Assembly (NCBI RefSeq): GCF_000265245.1
Contig: NZ_AJKS02000022.1
Location: 1-38,659 of the forward strand
Direction: 5' to 3'
Source: Halomonas smyrnensis AAD6
GTDB lineage: Bacteria > Pseudomonadota > Gammaproteobacteria > Pseudomonadales > Halomonadaceae
DNA: 38,659 nt
The position numbers and the translations under genes are program-made. The notes beneath the pieces are model-generated. The model was given only the letters and a program-made list of their open reading frames with translations. It did no database searches and was not told the origin of the DNA. Positions 23,343-33,957 of the stretch are shown here, one piece after another (the stretch's first letter is position 1; the number at the start of each line of letters is the position of its first letter).

Positions 23343-24320
23343 ATGATTCCCGCATCCCTGCGCGCCCTGCTGGACGCCACCGACGGCCAGCGCCGCGCCG
23401 AATGGGCCGGCCGCGAGGTCTGGCTGGCCAATGAGGCCTGGGGTGAACTCGTGGTGTCGCTTCAGGGCGCCCAGGTGCTTCACTTTTTACCCGCGCCCGA
23501 AGACGCGCGCGCTGAGGGCTCGCTTTCCAATGCGCCCGAAGACGCGACAGCCGCAGGCGCGCACGCCACGAGCGGCGAAGACGAGGAAGCCCTGGTGGCC
23601 GGCGGCTGGCTGTGGGTCACGCCCACGCCCCAGGCGCTGCCCGGCGCCATCCGCGGCGGCATTCCGCTGTGCTGGCCGTGGTTCGCCGACGAGCACACCG
23701 CCGACGAGTCCGAGGACCGCTCCGGTCCGATGCACGGCCCGGCGCGCAAGGCCGACTGGCGCCTCGACGCCGTGGACGAGCACGAGGAAGGCGTCGAGCT
23801 TCATCTTTCGCCGCTGGAGCGCCTGCACTCCCAGCTGGTGCCGCGGGCGGTCATCCAGGCCAACGCCAACCGCCTGCACGTCGAGCTGATCACCGAACAC
23901 CGCGGCGAGACCCCGGTGAAGATCACCGGCGCCCTGCACAGCTACCTGGCGGTGAATGACGCCCAGGCCTGCCGCGTCGAGGGGCTGGCCGGCGCCCGCT
24001 ACCTGGACAAGCTCGCCGACTTCGCGGAGCGCGAACAGCAGGGCGAGCTTGGCGTGCGCGGCGGCCTCGATCGCATCTACCACACCAACGCCGAGCTGAC
24101 CCTGGACGACGGCCAGCGCCGGCTGCGCATCGCCCGCCAGGGCAGCGACTCCGCGGTGGTCTGGCATCCCGGCGACGCGCGCCCGGCCGACACCTCCGCC
24201 GCCGCGGCCCGTCGCTTCCTGTGCGTCGAATCGGCCAACACCCGGCTCGACCCGGTGTGGCTGGTGCCCGGCGCCCAGCACCTGCTGGGCACCACCCTGT
24301 CATTGGAGGCCTCGGCATGA
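23343..24320 (+). CDS. D-hexose-6-phosphate mutarotase (YeaD family)
   Basis: Aldose-1-epimerase-fold enzyme of 325 aa that interconverts anomers of hexose 6-phosphates. The family pattern is present: VSLQGAQVLHF, GGIPLCWPWF, MHGPARKADWRL with the conserved His, and C-terminal CVESANT with the catalytic Glu region. GGAG precedes the start. Unusually, residues 51-83 form a low-complexity acidic insertion containing two tandem 13-residue units that both begin APEDA, just before GGWLWVTP; other YeaD proteins have only a short loop here. The stop overlaps the aldo/keto reductase start as ATGA. Confidence 0.9.
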   Translation: MIPASLRALLDATDGQRRAEWAGREVWLANEAWGELVVSLQGAQVLHFLPAPEDARAEGSLSNAPEDATAAGAHATSGEDEEALVAGGWLWVTPTPQALPGAIRGGIPLCWPWFADEHTADESEDRSGPMHGPARKADWRLDAVDEHEEGVELHLSPLERLHSQLVPRAVIQANANRLHVELITEHRGETPVKITGALHSYLAVNDAQACRVEGLAGARYLDKLADFAEREQQGELGVRGGLDRIYHTNAELTLDDGQRRLRIARQGSDSAVVWHPGDARPADTSAAAARRFLCVESANTRLDPVWLVPGAQHLLGTTLSLEASA

Positions 24321-25189
24321 GCGGCCCCACCTTCGATGTGCCCTTCGCGCTGGGCATGATGAACCTGCACCAGGCGACGGAGCTGCACGCCGCCGAACGG
24401 CTGGCCGACTGGATCGAGGCGCGCCTCGATCAGGGCCTCGACTGGTTCGACCATGCCGACATCTACGGCGATCGCGCCGGCGAGCGGCTGTTCGGCGACG
24501 CGCTGCGCACCCGTCCCGGGCTCGCCCGCCGGGTGCGGGTGGTGACCAAGACCGACATCGTCACGCCCGAGCGCGATGCCTCAGCGTTCGCCGTCAAGCA
24601 CTACGACAGCTCGCCGGCCTACGTGACCCGCGCCATCGACGCCTCCCTCGAGCGGCTGGGCGTGGAGCGGCTGGACCACTTCCTGCTGCATCGCCCCGAC
24701 CCGCTGATGGACGCCGAGGCCACCGGCCGCGCCCTGGACGACGCCATCGCCGCCGGCAAGATCGGCGCCGCCGGCATCTCCAACTTCCTGCCGGAGGCCT
24801 GGCGCCGGCTGCAGGCCGGCATGCACGCGCGCCTGTCGGCGCATCAGCTGCAGCTGTCGCTCGACCATAGCGCGCCGCTGTTCGACGGCCTCTACGACGC
24901 CGTGATCGGCGACGGCCAGGCCCCCATGGCCTGGTCGCCGCTGGGCGGCGGACGGGCGCTGGACGGCCCGGCGGCAGCGCTGCTGCACTCCCAGGCCGAG
25001 GCCCTCGGCGTCAGCCCCGCCGGGCTGGCCCTGGCCTGGCTGCGCGCCCTGCCCGGGCGACCGCTGCCGGTGATCGGCAGCCTCAGGCCCGAGCGCATCG
25101 AGACGCTGCATCGGGACGCCTCGCTCGAGCTGTCGCGCCCGGCCTGGTTCGCGCTGCTCGAGGCCGCCCGCGGCCACGAGGTGGCCTGA
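24317..25189 (+). CDS. aldo/keto reductase (YdhF-like)
   Basis: NAD(P)H-dependent oxidoreductase with a TIM-barrel fold, 290 aa. The catalytic tetrad can be assigned: Asp and Tyr in WFDHADIYGDRAGE, Lys in VVTKTDI and His in HFLLHRPDP. The cofactor-binding end VIGSLRPERIE is also present. It resembles E. coli YdhF. GGAGG lies 8 bases before the ATG, which overlaps the mutarotase stop by four bases. The natural substrate is unknown; the setting among hexose genes suggests a sugar or sugar-derived carbonyl, but this is inference. Confidence 0.89.
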   Translation: MSGPTFDVPFALGMMNLHQATELHAAERLADWIEARLDQGLDWFDHADIYGDRAGERLFGDALRTRPGLARRVRVVTKTDIVTPERDASAFAVKHYDSSPAYVTRAIDASLERLGVERLDHFLLHRPDPLMDAEATGRALDDAIAAGKIGAAGISNFLPEAWRRLQAGMHARLSAHQLQLSLDHSAPLFDGLYDAVIGDGQAPMAWSPLGGGRALDGPAAALLHSQAEALGVSPAGLALAWLRALPGRPLPVIGSLRPERIETLHRDASLELSRPAWFALLEAARGHEVA

Positions 25190-25219
25190 GCCGCCCCTTT
25201 CATCACAAGGACCCCCACC

Positions 25220-26176
25220 ATGCTGCCCGTTATCGCCTTCGGTGAAGCCCTCGTCGACATGCTCTCCAGCCGCCTGGGCGCGGCCGACGAGGGCGCGACC
25301 GAGACCTTCACCCCTTACGCCGGCGGCGCGCCGGCCAACGTCGCCGTGGCCTGCGCTCGCCTCGGCGTGCCCAGCCGCTTCCTCGGCATGCTCGGCGACG
25401 ACCACTTCGGCGACTTCCTGGCCGCCGAGCTATCCGCCCAGGGCGTCGACGTCTCCGGCGTGACACGCACCCGCGAGGCGCGCACCGCCCTGGCCTTCGT
25501 CTCCCGCGACGCCGCGGGCGAGCGCACCTTCGACTTCTACCGGCCGCCCGCCGCCGACCTGCTCTACCGCCTGGAGCACCTGCCGGCCGGCGTGTTCGCC
25601 GAACCGGCGATCCTGCACCTGTGCAGCAACAGCCTGACCGACCCGGAGATCGCCGAGACCACCCTGGCGATGGCCGAGATGGCGGCCCGGGCCGGCTGTT
25701 TGATCAGCGTCGACGCCAATCTGCGCCATAACCTCTGGGCCGAGGGCCGCGCCGACAGCGCCCTGGTCACCCGGCTGCTCGACAGCGCCGACCTGCTCAA
25801 GCTGTCCCGCGAGGAGGTGGACGACCTGCGCGGCGACCACCCCGAGGACGACTGGCTGGCCGAGCGTCTGGCGGCCGGCGTCAAGCTGGCGGTGATCACC
25901 GACGGCGGCGAGCCGGTGCGCGCCCTGGGCGCGGGGCTCACGCTGGCGGTCACCCCGCCGCCGGTGCAGGCCGTGGACACCACCGCCGGCGGCGACGCCT
26001 TCATCGGCGGGCTGCTGGCGGCGCTGGCCGAGGGCGGCTTCGCCGAGGGCTGGCATCAGGACACCGCGCGCCTGGAAGGTGCACTGGCCTTCGCCTGCCG
26101 CTGCGGCGCCCACGCCGTGACCCGCCCGGGCAGCTACGTCGCGCTGCCGACCCGGGCCGATCTCGTCGCGGCCTGA
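25220..26176 (+). CDS. fructokinase / PfkB-family carbohydrate kinase
   Basis: PfkB (ribokinase-fold) sugar kinase of 318 aa. PfkB signature 1 is visible as AGGAPANVAVACARLG and signature 2 as DTTAGGDAFIGGLL, where the aspartate of the GGD motif is the catalytic base. VITDGGEP precedes the ATP site and VDANLRHNLW is the mid-protein substrate region. AAGGACC lies before the ATG. Fructose is the most likely substrate because the facing operon encodes mannitol 2-dehydrogenase, which produces fructose; PfkB kinases for other sugars look alike. It is the last plus-strand gene before a shared terminator. Confidence 0.88.
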   Translation: MLPVIAFGEALVDMLSSRLGAADEGATETFTPYAGGAPANVAVACARLGVPSRFLGMLGDDHFGDFLAAELSAQGVDVSGVTRTREARTALAFVSRDAAGERTFDFYRPPAADLLYRLEHLPAGVFAEPAILHLCSNSLTDPEIAETTLAMAEMAARAGCLISVDANLRHNLWAEGRADSALVTRLLDSADLLKLSREEVDDLRGDHPEDDWLAERLAAGVKLAVITDGGEPVRALGAGLTLAVTPPPVQAVDTTAGGDAFIGGLLAALAEGGFAEGWHQDTARLEGALAFACRCGAHAVTRPGSYVALPTRADLVAA

Positions 26177-26189
26177 TCCCGCCCGACAC

Positions 26190-26228
26190 GAAGACGCCCG
26201 ATGATGCCGGCCATCATCGGGCGTCTTC
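26190..26228. terminator. bidirectional hairpin between fructokinase and mannitol dehydrogenase genes
   Basis: A perfect 17-base inverted repeat (GAAGACGCCCGATGATG) with a 5-base loop lies between two convergent genes, 13 bases after the kinase stop and about 50 bases from the dehydrogenase stop. Neither side has a T run, so termination efficiency is uncertain. Confidence 0.75.
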
Positions 26229-26278
26229 ACGTATGCGAGCCGCCTTGGCGCCGAGGGCTACCCGGCGACGGCGCCGCC

Positions 26279-27754
26279 TCAGGCCGCGACCAGCGCCTCC
26301 AGGGTGGCCCGGGCGCCGCGCCGATGCAGGCTCTCCAGGGCCTGGAGATAGGCCTCGCGGAAGCGCGCATTCTCGGCCAGATCGCCGAACAGCTCCTCGT
26401 TCTCGATGAAGGCGGTGGGATGCTCGTGGTTGCGTGCCGCGATCGCCATCAGCTCGTCCTTCAGGCGGTCGACCACGGTGATCGGCTCACCCTTCTCGTC
26501 CACGCCCTCGTCATAGCGCGCCCAGCTCGCCACCACCGCCGCGCAGCGATGGATATCGCCGCCCGTCTCGAGCTGCTGGCGAATCAGCGGCACCATCCAT
26601 TTCGGGATGCGATCCGAGCTCTCGGCGCACAGCCTGGCCAGGGTGTCGCGCACCTCGGGATTGGCGAAGCGCGAGATCAGGGTGCGGCGATAGGCCTCCA
26701 GGTCGACCCCCGGCAGCGGCGACAGGGTGGGGGTCGCCTCGTGGGTCATGTAGTCGAGCAGGAAGGCCTCGAACAGCGGGTCGGCGCTGGCCTCGTGGGC
26801 GTAGCGATAGCCGGCCAGATAGCCGAAGTAGGCCAGCGCCTGGTGGCTGGCGTTGAGCAGCCGCAGCTTCATCAGCTCATAGGGCACCACGTCCTCGACC
26901 AGCTGGACCCCGACCCGCTCGAGGGCCGGACGGCCGGCGACGAAGTGATCCTCCAGCACCCACTGGGTGAAGGGCTCGCAGACCACCGGCCAGGCATCCT
27001 CGACGCCGAACTGGCTGCCGAGCTCGGCGATGTCCTCGGGGGTGGTGACCGGCGTGATGCGATCGACCATGGAGTTCGGGAACGGCACCTCGGCCTCGAC
27101 CCAGGCGCCGAGCTCGGCATCCCGGGCATGGGCGAAGGCGGTGAACATCCTGCGGGCGACGTCGCCGTTGCCCTGGATGTTGTCGCAGGACATCACCGTG
27201 AAGGGCGTGAGGCCCCGCTCGCGGCGGCGGCGCAGGGCCTCGATGAGCAGGCCGAAGGAGGTCCTGGGCGCGGCCCCGGGCACCAGGTCATGCTGGACGT
27301 CGGGATTGTCGAGGTCGAACTCGCCGCTGATCGGGTGGAAGTTGTAGCCGCCCTCGGTGACGGTCAGGGAGACGATGCGGATCGCCGGGTCGGCCATCTT
27401 CTCGATCACCGCCTCCGGATCCGCCGGGGCGAACAGGTAGTCGATCATGGCGCCGATCACCCGCGCCTGGCGACGCCCGTCGGGGTGCTTCACCACCAGG
27501 GTGTAGAGATGATCCTGCGCGGCCAGGATCTCCTGCATGCGACGATCGCCGGGCATCACGCCGACCCCGACGATGCCCCAGTCCAGCGCCTCGCCCCGGT
27601 TCATCAGCTCGTCCAGGTACATGGCCTGGTGGGCGCGATGGAAGCCACCGACCCCGATATGGACGATGCCCGCGGTGACCGCCTGCCGGTCGTAACTCGG
27701 TGTGGCGACATCGGGGCCCAGGTCCATCAGGTGGGCATTGTCGAGTTGGGTCAT
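26279..27754 (-). CDS. mannitol 2-dehydrogenase (polyol-specific long-chain dehydrogenase)
   Basis: NAD-dependent oxidation of mannitol (and often arabinitol or sorbitol) to the ketose; 491 aa, close to the 493 aa of the Pseudomonas fluorescens enzyme. The N-terminal nucleotide-binding region is IVHIGVGGFHRAHQA. The catalytic K-x4-N-x2-H motif is in KLRLLNASHQALAY, and SCDNIQGNG and PNSMVDRITP are family hallmarks. AGGAG lies 9 bases before the ATG at 27754. Fructuronate/tagaturonate reductases are relatives, but the ABC transporter and fructokinase context favours a polyol. It is the last gene of the minus-strand polyol operon. Confidence 0.92.
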   Translation of the reverse strand: MTQLDNAHLMDLGPDVATPSYDRQAVTAGIVHIGVGGFHRAHQAMYLDELMNRGEALDWGIVGVGVMPGDRRMQEILAAQDHLYTLVVKHPDGRRQARVIGAMIDYLFAPADPEAVIEKMADPAIRIVSLTVTEGGYNFHPISGEFDLDNPDVQHDLVPGAAPRTSFGLLIEALRRRRERGLTPFTVMSCDNIQGNGDVARRMFTAFAHARDAELGAWVEAEVPFPNSMVDRITPVTTPEDIAELGSQFGVEDAWPVVCEPFTQWVLEDHFVAGRPALERVGVQLVEDVVPYELMKLRLLNASHQALAYFGYLAGYRYAHEASADPLFEAFLLDYMTHEATPTLSPLPGVDLEAYRRTLISRFANPEVRDTLARLCAESSDRIPKWMVPLIRQQLETGGDIHRCAAVVASWARYDEGVDEKGEPITVVDRLKDELMAIAARNHEHPTAFIENEELFGDLAENARFREAYLQALESLHRRGARATLEALVAA

Positions 27755-27809
27755 GCTGGTGCTCCTGAGAAGCGTCATTCCCGCCGGGATCGGGCGGGGT
27801 GGGTAAAGC

Positions 27810-27827
27810 GCCGGGAAGCTTCCCGGC
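27810..27827 (-). repeat. intercistronic palindrome upstream of mannitol dehydrogenase gene
   Basis: GCCGGGAAG/CTTCCCGGC is a perfect 18-base palindrome between the kinase-like gene and the dehydrogenase gene. On the minus strand it is preceded by ATTTTTT rather than followed by it, so it is not a standard terminator. Confidence 0.5.
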
Positions 27828-27854
27828 CAACGAAAAAATGGGGGTCGGCCCGAC

Positions 27855-28496
27855 TCACACGATCGTGCTCCAGTGCAGGTCGGCGGGCATCGAGGCGGCC
27901 TTGATCAGACGGGCATTGAGCATGTCCTTGTGGCGGGTGCGCTCGATGGCACCCGCCTGGTCCTGCCCCATGCCCAGCCAGCGCTCGATCAGCCGCGCCT
28001 CGAGCACCTCGTCGGGCACCTCGAGGAACAGCGTCAGGTCGAACAGCGACCGCAGCCCCGGCCAGTCGCCCTGATCGAGCAGCAGGTAGTTGCCCTCGAC
28101 GATGATCACCCGGTGCTCGGGGGTGATCAGTCGGCCGCCGGCCCGCGCCAGGTCCAGGGGCCGGTCGAAGACCGGCACGGCCACGGTGCGGTCGGCCCGC
28201 CGGATCCGCGCCAGGTCGTGCCGGAGGCCGTCGATATCGAAGGTCTCCGGGGCGCCCTTCACCGGCACCAGGCCCTCGGGGGCGAGCACCGCGTTGTCGT
28301 AGTGATAGCCGTCCATGGGCACCACCGCGGCGATGCCGGGCCGTCGCTCGTTGAGCTCGCCACACAGCCGGCCCGAGAGGAAGGACTTGCCTGCCGCCGG
28401 TGGCCCGGCCAGGGCCACGATGAAACGCGCCTTGCCGCTCGCCGCCTCGAGGAGCCGCTGGGCCATGTCGTGGATAGGGGGAATCATGGTCGTCAT
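27855..28496 (-). CDS. P-loop nucleoside/nucleotide kinase-family protein (FrcK-like)
   Basis: A 213-aa cytoplasmic P-loop kinase related to pantothenate kinase, uridine kinase and FrcK of fructose transport operons. Walker A is GPPAAGKS at about residues 30-37. VVPMDGYHYDN carries the Asp that usually positions the substrate, and VIIVEGNYLLLD and RHKDMLNARLI follow the family pattern. Members are often encoded with sugar ABC transporters and are annotated as fructose transport system kinases, but the phospho-acceptor is not firmly known. It lies 112 bases after the HAD gene and 100 bases before the dehydrogenase gene. An ATG at 28487 is an alternative start. Confidence 0.83.
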   Translation of the reverse strand: MTTMIPPIHDMAQRLLEAASGKARFIVALAGPPAAGKSFLSGRLCGELNERRPGIAAVVPMDGYHYDNAVLAPEGLVPVKGAPETFDIDGLRHDLARIRRADRTVAVPVFDRPLDLARAGGRLITPEHRVIIVEGNYLLLDQGDWPGLRSLFDLTLFLEVPDEVLEARLIERWLGMGQDQAGAIERTRHKDMLNARLIKAASMPADLHWSTIV

Positions 28497-28608
28497 TCGG
28501 GTCTTCGCTCGTCACGTCGGTTCATCCAGTCTTCATCATCGACGCTTGATGCCGGTGACACCACCGGCGGCTCACGAACGCCCTCACGCCTGACATGTCC
28601 CACGCCCC

Positions 28609-29295
28609 TCAGGAACCGACGGCGGGGGCGCGCGCGGCCCGCCACTGCTGCACCAGGGCCTCAAGGCCCCGCATGTGATCGAGCACCTGCCAGGCCCCGG
28701 CCGCGCGCAGCCGCTCGGCCTGCCCCGCCGGCACATGGCTGGCGCCGACGAAGCCGATCACCGTCATGCCGGCCGCACGGGCCGCGGTAACGCCGGCCAC
28801 GCTGTCCTCCACCACCAGGCAATGGTCCGGCGCGCAGGCGAGCTCGGCCGCCGCCAGGCGATAGAGCGCCGGGTCCGGCTTGGGCGCCGCCACCTGGTCG
28901 GCGGTGAAGATCGGCACCCCGTCCAGCCGCGCCTCGAGCCCGGTGGTGGCAAGGGACGCCAGCACCCGCTGGCGTCGGCTGTTGGAGACCACCGCCAGCG
29001 GCAGCGTGAGCCCCGCGAGGGCCTCGGCGACGCCGTCGATGGCGGTCAGTTCCCGGCCCAGCCGCGCCTCGATGGTCTCGTCGACCCGTTCCGTGGCGTC
29101 GGGCGGCAGGCGATGGGCGCTGCGGGCCTCCAGGTGCGCGAGGATGTTCGCCGTGGTCATGCCGAGCGCCGCCTTCAGCTCGGCCTCGGCGGCCAGGTCC
29201 GGCAGCCAGGCCCCCAGCAGGTCGATCAGGGTGGCCTCGGCGATCGCCTCGCTGTCCACCAGCACGCCGTCGCAGTCGAAGATCAACCGATGCAT
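28609..29295 (-). CDS. HAD-IA family hydrolase (sugar-phosphate phosphatase-like)
   Basis: Cytoplasmic HAD phosphatase of 228 aa of the beta-phosphoglucomutase/YieH/GPH group. Motif I FDCDGVLVDSE has the nucleophile Asp, motif II is VVSNSRR, motif III KPDPALY has the Lys, and motif IV VVEDSVAG has the metal-binding Asp. A helical cap domain lies between residues 20 and 85. GAGGA lies 8 bases before ATG 29295; a longer frame from 29322 would overlap the upstream gene. Its place in the polyol operon suggests a sugar- or polyol-phosphate substrate, perhaps to remove toxic by-products. Confidence 0.87.
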   Translation of the reverse strand: MHRLIFDCDGVLVDSEAIAEATLIDLLGAWLPDLAAEAELKAALGMTTANILAHLEARSAHRLPPDATERVDETIEARLGRELTAIDGVAEALAGLTLPLAVVSNSRRQRVLASLATTGLEARLDGVPIFTADQVAAPKPDPALYRLAAAELACAPDHCLVVEDSVAGVTAARAAGMTVIGFVGASHVPAGQAERLRAAGAWQVLDHMRGLEALVQQWRAARAPAVGS

Positions 29296-29305
29296 GGGCG
29301 TGTCC

Positions 29306-30451
<1,146 letters not shown>

Positions 30452-30471
30452 AATGAGATTCCTTTACCCGG

Positions 30472-30487
30472 CGGCGCCGGGGCGCCG
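30472..30487 (-). repeat. intercistronic hairpin between smoG and smoK
   Basis: CGGCGCC and GGCGCCG form a 7-base stem over a 2-base spacer that would shift to a short loop. It lies between the second permease and ATPase genes and is one of several such stems in this operon. Confidence 0.4.
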
Positions 30488-30555
30488 AAAAGTAGCTATT
30501 TCTTGTCGTTATGCCAGGGCAGCGGCCGATGACGTGTCGTCGGCATCGTCACCAT

Positions 30556-31434
30556 TCATTTGACCGCACCGAAGGTCAGGCCGCGCACCATCTGTTTCTG
30601 GGTGAGCCAGCCGAACACCAGGATGGGGGCGATGGCCATGGTCGAGGCCGCGGAGAGCTTGGCCCAGAACAGCCCCTCGGGGCTCGAGAAGGAGGCGATG
30701 TAGGCCGTCAGCGGCGCCGCCTGGGACGAGGTCAGGTTGAGACTCCAGAAGGCCTCGTTCCAGCTCAGGATCACCGACAGCAGGCCCGTGGAGGCGATGC
30801 CGGGCAGGGTCAGCGGCAGCAGCAGGTAGAGCACCTCCTGCACGGTGCCGGCGCCGTCCATGCGGCCCGCCTCGAGGATGTCCTTGGGCATGTCCTTGAA
30901 GAAGGTGTAGAGCATCCACACCACGATCGGCAGGTTCATCAGGGTGTAGACGATGATCAGGCCGGTGCGGGTGTCCAGGAGCCCGACATCGCGGAACAGC
31001 AGATAGATCGGCACCAGCACGCCGACCGGCGGCAGCATCTTGGTGGACAGCATCCACAACAGGGTGCCCTTGGTGCGCCTGGTGGGCAGGAAGGCCATCG
31101 AGTAGGCCGCCGGAATGGCGATCACGAGCGCCAGCAGGGTCGAGCCGAAGGCCACCACCACGCTGTTGATGGCGAACTTGGCGTAGCCGGCGCGGCTCTG
31201 CACCTCGGCGTAGCTGTCGAGGGTCGGCGAGAAGATCAGGCTCGGTTCGGCGATCGCCTCGGCCTCGGTCTTGAAGCCGGTCAGCACCATCCAGAAGATC
31301 GGGAAGAAGATCACCAGCGCCACGCTCCAGCCCAGCACGCCGAGCCACAGGCGCCGGTTGAGCAGGGCCTCGGTCAGGGCCGATCGCTTGGCCGGCGGAG
31401 CCGAAGCCACGGAGGGGGTTCTTGCAGTCGTCAT
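30556..31434 (-). CDS. smoG: polyol ABC transporter permease (SmoG/MtlG type)
   Basis: Inner-membrane component of a CUT1 importer, 292 aa, with six hydrophobic segments after a cytoplasmic N-terminus of about 25 residues. The EAA loop that docks on the ATPase is EAGRMDGAGTVQEVLYLLLP near residue 200. It pairs with the smoF product; the two genes are separated by 15 bases. The C-terminal LTQKQMVRGLTFGAVK is the conserved end of this permease class (binding-protein-dependent transport permease, MalG-like). Confidence 0.93.
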   Translation of the reverse strand: MTTARTPSVASAPPAKRSALTEALLNRRLWLGVLGWSVALVIFFPIFWMVLTGFKTEAEAIAEPSLIFSPTLDSYAEVQSRAGYAKFAINSVVVAFGSTLLALVIAIPAAYSMAFLPTRRTKGTLLWMLSTKMLPPVGVLVPIYLLFRDVGLLDTRTGLIIVYTLMNLPIVVWMLYTFFKDMPKDILEAGRMDGAGTVQEVLYLLLPLTLPGIASTGLLSVILSWNEAFWSLNLTSSQAAPLTAYIASFSSPEGLFWAKLSAASTMAIAPILVFGWLTQKQMVRGLTFGAVK

Positions 31435-31449
31435 GGGCGCGCTCCTGCG

Positions 31450-32340
31450 TCAGCTTTCCAGGTTCTTGGCCACCATGCGGACCAGGAAGATGGCAACGAT
31501 GTTGGCGAGGATGATCGCGACCACCCCACCGGCGGAGGCCATGCCGACGTCGAAGTCGAGCAGGGCGCGGATGTAGATCAGGTAGGCCAGGTTGGTGGTG
31601 GCAAGCCCCGGGCCGCCGGAGGTGGTGACGAAGATCTCGGCGAAGATGGTCAGCAGAAAGATCATCTCGATCATGATCACCACGCTGATCGCCCGCTTGA
31701 GGTGCGGCAGGGTGATGAAGAAGAAGATCGCGATCGGCCCGGCGCCGTCCATGCGGGCGGCCTCGACCTGGTCCTCGTCCAGCGACTGCATGGCGGTGAG
31801 CAGGATCAGCAGCGCGAACGGCAGCCACTGCCAGGCCACGATGATGATGATCGAGGTCAGCGGCAGCGACGAGAACCAGTCCACCGCCGGCAGGCCGAAC
31901 AGCTCGGCCACCCAGGACAGCACCCCGTTGGCCGGGTGCATCATCATGTTCTTCCATACCAGGGCGCTGACCGTGGGCATGACGAAGAAGGGCGAGATGG
32001 CGAGCACCCGGGCGATGCCCTGGCCGAAGAACTCCTGCTGGAAGAGCACCGCCAGCAGGGTGCCGCCGACCACGGTGATCACCAGCACCCAGCCCACCAT
32101 CAGCAGGGTGGTGCCCATCGCCGACCACAGGGCGGGATCGGTGAACAGGTACTCGTAGTTCTCGAGGCCGGCGAAGCCGGTCATGCCCGGCATCAGCAGG
32201 TTGTAGCGCTGCAGCGAGAACCAGACGGTCATCGCCAGCGGCACGATCATCCACAGGAAGAGCAGGGAGACGGCGGGCGCCTGCAGCGAGAGGGTTCTCA
32301 ATCCGCCGATGGTTCGCCCGGACGTTCTGGTCTTGTTCAT
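31450..32340 (-). CDS. smoF: polyol ABC transporter permease (SmoF/MtlF type)
   Basis: Inner-membrane MalF-like component of the CUT1 importer, 296 aa, with six hydrophobic segments. The EAA loop is VEAARMDGAGPIAIFFFITL at about residues 195-215. It forms the translocation pore with smoG. It is preceded by a 65-base gap with a strong hairpin after the binding-protein gene. The N-terminus (MNKTRTSGRTIGGLRTL) is basic, consistent with a cytoplasmic location. Confidence 0.93.
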   Translation of the reverse strand: MNKTRTSGRTIGGLRTLSLQAPAVSLLFLWMIVPLAMTVWFSLQRYNLLMPGMTGFAGLENYEYLFTDPALWSAMGTTLLMVGWVLVITVVGGTLLAVLFQQEFFGQGIARVLAISPFFVMPTVSALVWKNMMMHPANGVLSWVAELFGLPAVDWFSSLPLTSIIIIVAWQWLPFALLILLTAMQSLDEDQVEAARMDGAGPIAIFFFITLPHLKRAISVVIMIEMIFLLTIFAEIFVTTSGGPGLATTNLAYLIYIRALLDFDVGMASAGGVVAIILANIVAIFLVRMVAKNLES

Positions 32341-32370
32341 ACTCGGTCACCGTGAGGGGTCGCGAAGAAG

Positions 32371-32398
32371 GCGCCGGCCGGGGCTTCCCGGTCGGCGC
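32371..32398 (-). repeat. strong hairpin between binding-protein and first permease genes
   Basis: GCGCCGGCCGGG (32371-32382) pairs with CCCGGTCGGCGC (32387-32398), 12 pairs with one G-U, over loop GCTT. It lies 7 bases after the smoE stop on the minus strand. Without a T run it is more likely an mRNA-stability or attenuation element that keeps the binding protein more abundant than the permeases, as known for other sugar ABC operons. Confidence 0.6.
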
Positions 32399-32405
32399 AC
32401 ACGGA

Positions 32406-33716
<1,311 letters not shown>

Positions 33717-33768
33717 GGCTTGCTCCTTGGAAAGGTTGTTGTGTTGTTATCGGGTCACACGAGGAAAT

Positions 33769-33802
33769 CGATCATTTAAATCAACTGACGATCAAATGAT
33801 CG
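33769..33802. promoter_or_regulatory. operator-like inverted repeat of the polyol operon (probable SorC-regulator site)
   Basis: CGATCATTT (33769-33777) and AAATGATCG (33794-33802) form an inverted repeat with an extra half-site GATCAAAT at 33790-33797. It is centred about 70 bases before the smoE start. On the minus strand, TTGCCT lies 17 bases before a GATCAT that is part of the repeat, so the site could overlap the -10 region. A near copy lies at 35771-35803. Confidence 0.65.
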
Positions 33803-33868
33803 GATAGCACCCCCGAAAAGGCAAAGCCATGATGCTTATACTTTAGGGGCAAGATGGGACCTCGGGGA

Positions 33869-33908
33869 GAAAAGAGTGGCGCGGATGCCGAGATCGGCAT
33901 CCGCGCCA
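33869..33908 (-). terminator. rho-independent terminator of the NCS1 permease gene
   Basis: TGGCGCGGATGCCG (33877-33890) pairs perfectly with CGGCATCCGCGCCA (33895-33908) over loop AGAT. On the minus strand the stem is followed by CTCTTTTCTC. It lies 50 bases after the permease stop, so the polyol operon is transcribed from its own promoter. Confidence 0.9.
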
Positions 33909-33957
33909 GCGACGTCGGATCCTCCGGGCGATGCCCGCGGGACATGCCAGAGCCGGC

